Assembly (NCBI GenBank): GCA_035711845.1
Contig: DASTBU010000064.1
Coordinates: 1 to 40,236, forward strand
Direction of reading: 5' to 3'
DNA from: DASTBU01 sp035711845
Lineage (GTDB): Bacteria > Acidobacteriota > Vicinamibacteria > Vicinamibacterales > 2-12-FULL-66-21
DNA: 40,236 nucleotides
Shown here: positions 1 through 5,753 of the stretch, piece after piece
How positions within the stretch are numbered: the stretch's first letter is position 1
Layout: every line of letters starts with the position of its first letter
Made by a program: the position numbers and the translations under genes
The notes under the pieces: generated by a model
Told to the model about the DNA's origin: nothing
Databases searched by the model: none
Seen by the model: only the letters and a program-made list of their open reading frames with translations

Positions 1-114
1 GAAGCGATTTACAACTCGCTGCTACGCGCGACCGATACGACCGGCAACGGCCGCCCGGTTCGCGCGCTGCCGATTGCGGAGCTTCGGGGTGTGCTCAAGA
101 AGTATGGACGATAG
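1..114 (+). CDS. P1 family (DmpA-type) peptidase, C-terminal fragment
   Basis: Only the last 37 codons lie in the window; the gene starts before base 1 and ends at the TAG at 112-114. The visible tail contains EAIYNSLLRATDTTGNGR followed by VRALP and a short C-terminal helix ending in KKYGR. This resembles the end of DmpA/S58 (P1 family) N-terminal-nucleophile aminopeptidases, which typically close with an EA-hydrophobic-N-S/A-L-x-x-A-T-T-x-T-G-x-x-G-R segment followed by ALP. The autocleavage site and nucleophile are outside the window, so activity cannot be judged. The 17 bases after the stop lead directly into the ACGTGC repeat element. The call rests on a short match and is moderately secure. 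Confidence 0.55.
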   Translation, partial: EAIYNSLLRATDTTGNGRPVRALPIAELRGVLKKYGR

Positions 115-182
115 GGAGGGATGGACAGTAGTCACGTACGACGTGCGACGTGCGATGTGCGACGTGCTCGGTGTCAGGTTCA

Positions 183-227
183 GTCTAAGTACATAGGTAA
201 CAGAAGAGTCTAAGGACATGGGTAACA
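183..227 (+). repeat. Left terminal repeat of the IS481-type element (two 25-bp-spaced units)
   Basis: Two copies of GTCTAAGKACATRGGTAACA lie at 183-202 and 208-227, exactly 25 bp apart. Both are inverted copies of the two units at the right end. The inner copy ends about 20 bp before the transposase start, so the repeat probably overlaps the promoter or 5' leader of the transposase. Confidence 0.75.
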
Positions 228-248
228 CTTTTGGCCACGGAGGTGCGC

Positions 249-1385
249 ATGCCGTGGCAAGTGAGCGACCCGATGTCTCAACGCGTGCAGTTTGTTGCCG
301 AAGTCGCGGATGGGGTCTTCAGCATGACCGAGCTGTGCCACCGCTATGGCATTAGTCGCAAGACGGGGTACAAGTGGTGTGACCGGGGCGGCGAGCTGCG
401 CGACCGCTCGCGACGGCCCCGGAAGCCGCGGACGACAGCCCCGGGCACGATGGCGCGGATCATCGCCTTGCGGCGCCAGTATGGCTGGGGCCCCCGGAAA
501 CTCCGACGGCTCCTGCTCACGGCGGGCGTGGCGCCGGTCCCGGCCCGGGCCACCATCGCGTTGATCTTGAAACGGGAAGGCTTGATCGCGCGACGCGCAC
601 GACGCCCGCCGCGGCAGGCCGCGCCCGCGGCGCACACGGCCATGGCCGCCCCCAACGTGGTCTGGACTGCGGATTTCAAGGGGGAATTCCGCACCGGCGA
701 CGGCGCCTGGTGCTATCCCTTGACGGTCGTCGATGGCTTCAGCCGCTATCTGCTGACGTGTACCGGGCTGGCCCGGCCTCGCACCACCCCCACGCGGCGT
801 GTCTTCGAGCGGGTGTTCCGGACCTACGGCCTGCCGCAGGTGGTGCGCACCGACAACGGGGAGCCGTTCGCGAGTGCGATCACGATCGGCCGGCTGTCGC
901 GACTGAGTGTCTGGTGGATTCGGCTGGGGATTCACGTGGAACACATTGCGCCAGGTCGGCCCGACCAAAACGGCCGCCACGAGCGCTTCCACCGCACCCT
1001 CTTGGAGGCCACGCTGCACCCGCAGGCCGCTCGCGACGGCACTGCGCAGCAACGGCGGTTCCGGGCCTATCGGCGACTCTACAATGAAGTCCGGCCGCAT
1101 GAATCGTTGAACGATCAGACGCCCGCCGCGCTCTATCGCCCATCGCCGCGTCCGTTTCCCACTCGCGTGCCGTTCCTTGAGTACTCCGCGGCGCACGTTG
1201 TGCGCCGAGTCGGGCCGAGCGGCAGCTTTATGTGGCACCAGCATCACGTCCCACTCTCGCGCGTGCTGACGGGCGAGGACGTGGGGCTTCTGCCCATCGG
1301 GGATGGGCGCTGGACGGTGTATTTCGGCTCGTTCCGTCTCGGCCAGTTCGATGAGCGCCTGCGGCGCATCCAAACGGCCACGTAA
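249..1385 (+). CDS. IS481 family transposase
   Basis: DDE (RNase H-fold) transposase of 378 residues. The N-terminus carries a helix-turn-helix ending in YGISRKTGYKW (about residues 33-43), then an HTH_29/HTH_32-like linker. In the integrase core the likely catalytic acids are D142 (VWTADFKGEF), D202 (VRTDNGEPF) and E245 (PDQNGRHERFHRTL); the NGRHERFH signature is typical of IS481. I chose ATG 249 because GGAGGT lies at 239-244; a TTG at 231 is in frame but has no ribosome site. The frame is intact and full length for the family, and the gene sits alone between the terminal repeats, so it is likely active or recently so. Confidence 0.9.
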   Translation: MPWQVSDPMSQRVQFVAEVADGVFSMTELCHRYGISRKTGYKWCDRGGELRDRSRRPRKPRTTAPGTMARIIALRRQYGWGPRKLRRLLLTAGVAPVPARATIALILKREGLIARRARRPPRQAAPAAHTAMAAPNVVWTADFKGEFRTGDGAWCYPLTVVDGFSRYLLTCTGLARPRTTPTRRVFERVFRTYGLPQVVRTDNGEPFASAITIGRLSRLSVWWIRLGIHVEHIAPGRPDQNGRHERFHRTLLEATLHPQAARDGTAQQRRFRAYRRLYNEVRPHESLNDQTPAALYRPSPRPFPTRVPFLEYSAAHVVRRVGPSGSFMWHQHHVPLSRVLTGEDVGLLPIGDGRWTVYFGSFRLGQFDERLRRIQTAT

Positions 1386-1386
1386 C

Positions 1387-1430
1387 TGTTACCCATGTTG
1401 TTGGACTGTTTTGTTACCGATGTTCTTGAC
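1387..1430 (-). repeat. Right terminal repeat of the IS481-type element
   Basis: Two units, TGTTACCCATGTTGTTGGAC (1387-1406) and TGTTACCGATGTTCTTGAC (1412-1430), again 25 bp apart, are the inverse of the left-end units. The inner unit begins one base after the transposase stop codon. Confidence 0.75.
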
Positions 1431-1813
1431 TATTCACTCCGTGCTCAACGTGCAACGTGCAACGTGCGACATGCGACGTACAGGTGCAGCGTGCGACGTG
1501 CGGATGCGGCCTGTCACGTCTACGGTTGCCGTGCGATGGTGCTACCCCACGTGCACGTCGCACGTCACGCTGAGCCACGTTCGCGCGTGCACGTCGCAGT
1601 AGCACGTCGTACGTAACGCTGCACGTCGCACGTCGCAGCTGACGCTGAGCACGTCGCACACAGCACCCCGCACGTCGCACGTGCACGTCGCACGTGACGC
1701 TAGCACGTCGGCACGTGTACGTCGCACATCGCACGTGACGCTAAGCACGTAGCACACAGCACCTCGCACACAGCACGTGACAGGTAACACCCACATCCAA
1801 CGTCGCCAACACG

Positions 1814-1822
1814 TGTCACAAT
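1814..1822 (+). promoter_or_regulatory. Candidate extended -10 for a leaderless radical SAM transcript
   Basis: TGT-CACAAT lies so that exactly 7 nt separate the hexamer from the ATG at 1830. No Shine-Dalgarno sequence precedes that ATG. The hexamer is a weak TATAAT match (A2, A4, A5, T6 kept), but spacing and the preceding TG agree with the other leaderless-type starts in this window. No -35 box is visible. Confidence 0.35.
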
Positions 1823-1829
1823 TACCCTG

Positions 1830-3224
1830 ATGGTCCTCCTCCTCTCGACCTACGACATGGGGCGCCAGCCCTTCGGCCTCGCGTCGCCGGCGGCGTGGCT
1901 GCGGAAGGCCGGGGTGGAGGTCAGGTGCGCCGACCTGTCGCGCGATCGCCTGTCGGACCAGGACGTGCGGGCGGCCAAGCTCATCGGCGTATTCCTGCCC
2001 ATGCACACGGCCACGCGGCTGGCAATCCCCGTGATCGACCGCGTGCGATCGCTCAACCCTGCAGCGCAGCTCTGCGCGTACGGGTTGTATGCGCCGCTCA
2101 ATGCGTCGCTCCTCCGCGAGCACGGCATTACCGACATCCTGCCGGGAGAGTTCGAGCAGGGCCTCACGGACCTGGCAACGCGGACCGGTCACGGGATCGC
2201 GCCCCAGAAGGACGAGCCTGCTGGCCAGGTGCCTGGCGGGGGAGTGCCCCGGCTGGAGTTCATCACGCCCGATCGCGGCGGGTTGCCGCCGCTGGCGAGA
2301 TACGCCACGCTTCAAATCGGCTCCGAGCGGCGCGTCGTCGGCTACACCGAAGCCAGCCGAGGCTGCAAGCACCTCTGCCGCCACTGCCCGATCGTGCCCG
2401 TCTACAACGGCCGGTTCCGGGTGGTTCCAATCCCCGTCGTTGTAAGCGACATTCGCGCGCAGGTCGCGGCCGGCGCGCGGCACATCACGTTCGGCGACCC
2501 CGATTTCTTCAACGGCATCGGGCACGCGAAGGCGATTGCGGAAACCTTCGGCAGGGAGTTTCCGGGCGTCTCCTATGACGTGACGATAAAGATCGAGCAC
2601 CTTGTGGGTCACCGCGGCGCGCTGCCGCTCCTGCGCGACACCGGGTGCGCGCTCGTCACGAGCGCCGTGGAGTCGATTGACGATAACGTGCTCGCGCGGC
2701 TCCAGAAGGGACACACGCGCTCGGACTTCGAGCACGCGGTGGCGCTCTGCCGCGACGCCGGGCTCGCGCTGGCGCCGACGTTCGTGGCCTTCACGCCGTG
2801 GACGACGATTGACGGCTATTGCGAGCTGCTTCGGACCATCGCGCGGCTCGATCTGATCGAGCATGTCTCGCCGATTCAGCTCGCGATCCGGCTGCTGGTG
2901 ACGCAAGGCTCGCGGCTCCTGGAGCTCGAGGAGATCCGCCTGATCACGACTGCCTTCGATCCGCGATCGCTGATCTACCCGTGGCGTCACGCGGATCCCA
3001 AGGTCGATCGGCTCCAGGAACAGCTCTCGTCACTGGTCGGCGTCCGCCTGTCGGCGCCGCGCCGGGACACGTTCGCGCAGGTCTGGACGATGGCGCACGA
3101 GGCCGCAGGGCAGGGCCGCCAGCCGGATCTGCCTGTCGTACGAAACCGCACGGAAGTGCCGTACCTCGACGAACCCTGGTACTGTTGAGCGGAGCCATCG
3201 TCAGAGCAGGTGGCTCTGGTATGA
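1830..3224 (+). CDS. CUAEP-tail B12-binding-type radical SAM selenoprotein (UGA at 3186-3188 read as Sec)
   Basis: Residues 1-130 look like a Rossmann-type B12-binding domain (start VLLLSTYDMGRQPFGLASP), without a visible DxHxxG cobalamin-ligand motif. The radical SAM core follows, with CX3CX2C at C179, C183 and C186 (RGCKHLCRHC) to bind the [4Fe-4S] cluster. Conventional reading stops at TGA 3186-3188 after EPWYC. Reading that TGA as selenocysteine (residue 453) gives C-U-A-E-P-S-S-E-Q-V-A-L-V and a TGA stop at 3222-3224, total 464 residues. This matches the C-terminal signature of the family known as CUAEP/CCAEP-tail radical SAM (seleno)proteins, whose other members have Cys in the Sec position. 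A SECIS-like hairpin follows the UGA. The reaction and substrate are unknown. The gene is followed after 43 nt by an ATP-grasp gene and preceded by a repeat array. The start has no ribosome site and may be leaderless. Confidence 0.88.
3200..3220 (+). promoter_or_regulatory. Bacterial SECIS-like hairpin for Sec insertion at UGA 3186-3188
   Basis: CAGAGC (3202-3207) pairs perfectly with GCTCTG (3213-3218), extended by two G-U wobble pairs (3201/3219 and 3200/3220). The apical loop is AGGUG (3208-3212), with G as its second base. The loop begins 19 nt after the UGA. SelB-recognised bacterial SECIS elements are hairpins just 3' of the UGA with a small apical loop carrying a G in its first two positions, as in the E. 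coli fdhF loop AGGUCU. The hairpin lies inside the coding tail and its sequence encodes SSEQVALV. Confidence 0.75.
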
Positions 3225-3267
3225 ACCCTGACGGGGCGAAAGTTCAGCCTTTCGAGCGGACGCGTTG

Positions 3268-4548
3268 ATGTCGAAGATGCCTGCCAGGCGAGTCCTGTTG
3301 CTGTCGACGACGACGGGGTATCAGCTGCGGTCCTTCGACGAGGCTGCGCGCCGGATTGGCGTCGAGCTCGTGTTCGCCACCGATCGCTGCAACCAGCTCG
3401 AAGACCCGTGGCGCGATCGCGCCATTCCCGTGAGGTTTCATCGGGAGCGGGCTTCGCTCGCGGCCATCTCCCACGAGGCCTCGCGCGCCCCGTTTCATGG
3501 GGTGATCGCCGTCGGCGACAGGCCCACCGTGCTTGGCGCGCTCGCCGCCCAGGCCCTCGGCCTGCCCGGGAACCCGGCGGACGCCGCTGCCGCCAGCGCC
3601 AACAAGCGCGAGACCCGCGCGCGCCTTGCCCGGGAAGGCTTGAACGTGCCCTGGAACTTCACGATTCCGGTCCGCACGCCTGCGCGCGAGGTCGTCAAGG
3701 ACTCGCGGATGAAATACCCGTGCGTCGTGAAACCCCTGGGGCTCTCGGGCAGCCGTGGCGTCATCCGGGCGGACACTCCCGCCGCGTTCGTTGTGGCGTG
3801 CGAACGGGTGCAGGCCCTGCTCGAACGCCTCGACGTGCGGGCGAACAGGACCGGTCTCGAGAACCTGCTGCTCGTCGAAGGCTTCATTCCGGGGCGCGAG
3901 TTCGCCGTCGAAGGGGTAATGACTCACGGAGCGTTTCAGCCCTTTGCGATTTTCGACAAGCCGGATCCCCTCGACGGCCCGTTCTTCGAGGAAACGATCT
4001 ACGTGACCCCCTCCATACTCGGCGGGCTCACGCAGGTGCGGCTGCTCGAAACGATCGTCGAGGCAGCCACCGCGCTGGGCCTCTGGCACGGACCGGTTCA
4101 TGCCGAGTGCCGCATCGGTCCGGAGGGGATTTTCGTGCTGGAAATCGCGGCGCGACCGATTGGGGGACTCTGTTCCAGGGCCGTGCGATTTCAGGGCGCG
4201 GTCACGTTGGAGGAAGTGCTCCTGCGACATGCCGTGGGCGAGGACGTTACGGCGTGGGGACAGGAGAATGCGGCGTCGGCCGTCATGATGATCCCCATCC
4301 CGCAGCGCGGGCTGTTCAAGGAGGTAGGCGGGGTGGAGGCGGCACGCGAGGTGGTCGGAATCGAGGATATCCGGATAACCGCCAAGAAGGATCAGTTGCT
4401 GGAGCCCCTTCCCGAGGCCGGCAGCTATCTCGGGTTCATCTTTGCGCGTGCCAGGAGTTCCATGGAGGCCGAGTTTGCCGTTCGGGAGGCGCACAAACGA
4501 CTGACGTTCACGATTCAGGGTGCCATCCCCGTCCGGTCCGCATCCTAA
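3268..4548 (+). CDS. ATP-grasp domain ligase, partner of the Sec radical SAM protein
   Basis: A 426-residue ATP-grasp protein of the carboxylate-amine/thiol ligase type. An N-terminal pre-ATP-grasp domain (RVLLLSTTTGYQLRSF) is followed by the ATP-binding strand-loop KYPCVVKPLGLSGSRGVIRA, the adenine-contact segment LLVEGFIPGREFAVEG, and the metal-binding segment VHAECRI...FVLEIAARPIGG. Such enzymes activate a carboxylate as acyl phosphate and join it to an amine. It starts 43 nt after the end of the selenoprotein frame in the same direction, so the two are probably co-transcribed. ATG 3268 was preferred to the TTG one codon earlier; the ribosome site is weak. No precursor-peptide gene is visible nearby, so a small-molecule or protein substrate is as likely as a peptide. 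Function is not established. Confidence 0.8.
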   Translation: MSKMPARRVLLLSTTTGYQLRSFDEAARRIGVELVFATDRCNQLEDPWRDRAIPVRFHRERASLAAISHEASRAPFHGVIAVGDRPTVLGALAAQALGLPGNPADAAAASANKRETRARLAREGLNVPWNFTIPVRTPAREVVKDSRMKYPCVVKPLGLSGSRGVIRADTPAAFVVACERVQALLERLDVRANRTGLENLLLVEGFIPGREFAVEGVMTHGAFQPFAIFDKPDPLDGPFFEETIYVTPSILGGLTQVRLLETIVEAATALGLWHGPVHAECRIGPEGIFVLEIAARPIGGLCSRAVRFQGAVTLEEVLLRHAVGEDVTAWGQENAASAVMMIPIPQRGLFKEVGGVEAAREVVGIEDIRITAKKDQLLEPLPEAGSYLGFIFARARSSMEAEFAVREAHKRLTFTIQGAIPVRSAS

Positions 4549-4555
4549 TGGACCA

Positions 4556-4876
4556 TCAGCCCTTGCCCTGTTGCGGGACGTAGCCGGGGGGCAGCGCCGC
4601 GCCCTCTCCGAAGAAAAAGTCCTCCATGTGCTTCGTAACGAGTTGCTGCGCCTCCTTCTGCCACGGCATGAGGCGGTATTCGTTGAGGATCATTTTCATC
4701 CGCTCTTCCCACATCTTCCACGCTTCGGCCGAGATGTTCTCGTACACCCGCTGGCCCAGCTCCCCGGGCCAGGGCGGCGCGTCGAGGCCGGGCATTTCCC
4801 GCTGGAACTTCTGACAGAACACCTTCCGCGAGCCCGGGGCGGACACGAGCGCAGGCTTTGGATCGCAATTGTCCAT
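4556..4876 (-). CDS. yggX: Oxidative damage protection / Fe(2+)-trafficking protein YggX
   Basis: A 106-residue YggX-family protein. Recognisable segments are RKVFCQKFQREMPGLD with the conserved Cys (residue 21), PWPGELGQRVYENIS, EAWKMWEERMKMILNEYRL and the C-terminal FFFGEGAALPPGY. E. coli YggX helps protect iron-sulphur clusters from superoxide. The N-terminus is about 15 residues longer than in E. coli. It is convergent with the ATP-grasp gene (7 bp apart). A TAAGAT box 6 nt before the ATG may make it leaderless; a GGGAG overlaps that box but is too far upstream for an ideal ribosome site. Confidence 0.93.
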   Translation of the reverse strand: MDNCDPKPALVSAPGSRKVFCQKFQREMPGLDAPPWPGELGQRVYENISAEAWKMWEERMKMILNEYRLMPWQKEAQQLVTKHMEDFFFGEGAALPPGYVPQQGKG

Positions 4877-4882
4877 AGCTGA

Positions 4883-4888
4883 ATCTTA
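4883..4888 (-). promoter_or_regulatory. Candidate -10 box (TAAGAT) 6 nt before yggX
   Basis: On the minus strand TAAGAT is followed by six bases and the yggX ATG, the same spacing as at other leaderless-type starts in this window. No -35 element is obvious. Confidence 0.35.
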
Positions 4889-5102
4889 CTCCCAAGCGGC
4901 CACCGACCTGCGCGGCTCGCCCTGGCCCTGGCGCGGTTTATCCTCGCGTGGCCGCACCACCGCACTCTCCCTTGTGTGCCCCAACTTCCCCAGGGCGGCC
5001 GCGCTGTCGCCCTGCCGCCGGTCGTCCGAGAGACAATTGCCAGGAACCCGGGCGTGAGGCGCGTGACGTACCAACCCTGGTAAAGGCACGACCAACTGTA
5101 GT

Positions 5103-5130
5103 GAATTGCTCCAAGCCTTCACGGCAATTC
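5103..5130. promoter_or_regulatory. Inverted repeat GAATTGC-N14-GCAATTC, possible operator
   Basis: GAATTGC at 5103-5109 is repeated in inverted form at 5124-5130. A third copy, GAATTGCC, lies at 5191-5198 and is a perfect inverse of GGCAATTC at 5123-5130. The pair lies about 75-100 bp upstream of the sigma-54-like box, where enhancer-binding proteins usually bind. The function is inference. Confidence 0.3.
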
Positions 5131-5204
5131 TGACGTTGTCCTTTCTATCCCGACAATTTTCAACAAGTTACGGGCTGACTCGGCCGTCCGGAATTGCCCG
5201 GGCG

Positions 5205-5220
5205 TGGCACATCGTTTGAT
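5205..5220 (+). promoter_or_regulatory. Possible sigma-54 (-24/-12) promoter of the KGG operon
   Basis: TGGCAC-ATCGT-TTGAT matches the TGGCAC-N5-TTGCW pattern with correct spacing; the -12 GC reads GA, so one key base is off. It ends 44 bp before the start of the first small ORF. Confidence 0.3.
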
Positions 5221-5264
5221 TGAGAAGCCCTTCGGTAAGGCCGTTGGCCAAAGCGGAATCAGGC

Positions 5265-5468
5265 ATGCACCGTCACGACTCGGACCGGAAAGCGGATGAG
5301 GAGCCGGACGATGTGCCGCCGACGCCGCCGGACGAACCAACACCGCCGCCCGTGCAGGATCCGCCGGCCGAACCGGTGGAGCCGCCATACGTGGTGCACG
5401 CCTCTGGAGAAGCGACGTCACCAGTGGGCAGCAGTCGAACAACGACGGTGAGAAAGGAAGGACCATGA
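5265..5468 (+). CDS. Small acidic proline-rich protein, hypothetical
   Basis: A 67-residue ORF, rich in Pro, Glu and Asp in the middle (DVPPTPPDEPTPPPVQDPP) with a basic, charged N-terminus and a Thr/Arg/Lys-rich C-terminus. There is no signal peptide, membrane segment or recognised domain; it is probably disordered. Its TGA overlaps the ATG of the KGG gene (ATGA), which suggests translational coupling and supports it being real. The ribosome site is weak (GGAA about 10 nt upstream). The ORF may instead only serve as a leader for the next gene. Confidence 0.45.
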   Translation: MHRHDSDRKADEEPDDVPPTPPDEPTPPPVQDPPAEPVEPPYVVHASGEATSPVGSSRTTTVRKEGP

Positions 5469-5731
5469 CCGCAGACCGCAAGGAACGCCGAGGCTTCGCC
5501 TCGATGTCGCCAGAGAAGCAGCGCGAAATCGCCAGCAAGGGCGGGCGCGCGGCTCACCAGAAGGGCACCGCGCACGAGTGGACCTCCGAGGAAGCCCGCT
5601 CCGCCGGGCGCAAAGGCGGCCAGATCAGCCGCGGCGGCCGCGGACGCTTGGTCGATCCGGTTTCCGCGCATGCGGAGCCGCAGCCGGACGATGTGCCGGC
5701 CGGGACAGGCACCTTCGAGGGCCAGCAGTAG
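5465..5731 (+). CDS. KGG-motif stress-response protein (Con-10/GsiB-like)
   Basis: An 88-residue, highly hydrophilic protein with the two classic motifs of the KGG stress family: FASMSPEKQREIASKGGRAA (residues 11-30) and WTSEEARSAGRKGGQIS (about 40-56). Proteins with these repeats (Neurospora Con-10, Bacillus GsiB relatives, E. coli YciG) are induced by starvation, desiccation or general stress and are thought to be largely disordered. AGGAAGGA precedes the ATG. It overlaps the preceding small ORF by 4 bp. The C-terminal tail (PQPDDVPAGTG) repeats the PDDVP wording of the small ORF before it. Confidence 0.85.
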   Translation: MTADRKERRGFASMSPEKQREIASKGGRAAHQKGTAHEWTSEEARSAGRKGGQISRGGRGRLVDPVSAHAEPQPDDVPAGTGTFEGQQ

Positions 5732-5753
5732 TCAGATTCACGGAGCGTGTGCG

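Larger units (their letters stand above)
170..1439 (+). mobile_element. IS481-family insertion sequence inside the ACGTGC array
   Basis: A single transposase gene (249-1385) is flanked by complex terminal inverted repeats (183-227 and 1387-1430). The 7-bp sequence CGTGCTC occurs at 163-169 and again at 1440-1446. It fits a target-site duplication, because joining the flanks restores CGTGCTCAACGT, which is found uninterrupted, as its reverse complement, near 15225-15240 in the second ACGTGC element. The exact tips are inferred from that duplication. An intact transposase and duplication suggest a fairly recent insertion. Confidence 0.8.
132..1780. repeat. ACGTGC-repeat palindromic element 1, split by an IS481-type insertion
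   Basis: The left arm (132-169) begins TCACGTACGACGTGCG and continues with GACGTGC units. The right part (1440 to about 1780) starts in the same orientation and, from about 1550, turns into the reverse-complement motif (GCACGTCGCACGTGACGCT), ending CACGTGA at 1774-1780. Without the insertion the unit would be about 370 bp with inverted arms and no gene in its centre. Its left end is the same sequence as both ends of the element at 14594-15275. No convincing target duplication flanks this outer element. Short ORFs inside it only translate the repeat. It fills the gap between the P1 peptidase and the radical SAM operon. Confidence 0.75.
4889..5264. other. Intergenic region between yggX and the KGG operon
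   Basis: No convincing gene is seen in these 376 bases. The right half is less GC-rich than its surroundings and holds GAATTGC-type inverted repeats and a sigma-54-like box, listed separately. Confidence 0.5.

Noticed and set aside
231..248. TTG 231 as the transposase start
   Set aside because: ATG 249 has GGAGGT at the right distance, while the TTG has no ribosome site and lies right at the terminal repeat.
1414..1734. Long ORFs through the ACGTGC arrays (His/Arg/Ser/Thr/Val-rich peptides)
   Set aside because: They only translate the repeat, occur in several frames on both strands, and have no start signals.
3186..3188. TGA as the real end of the first radical SAM gene
   Set aside because: The downstream A-E-P tail, SECIS-like hairpin and short closing frame match a known Sec-containing family too well for chance.
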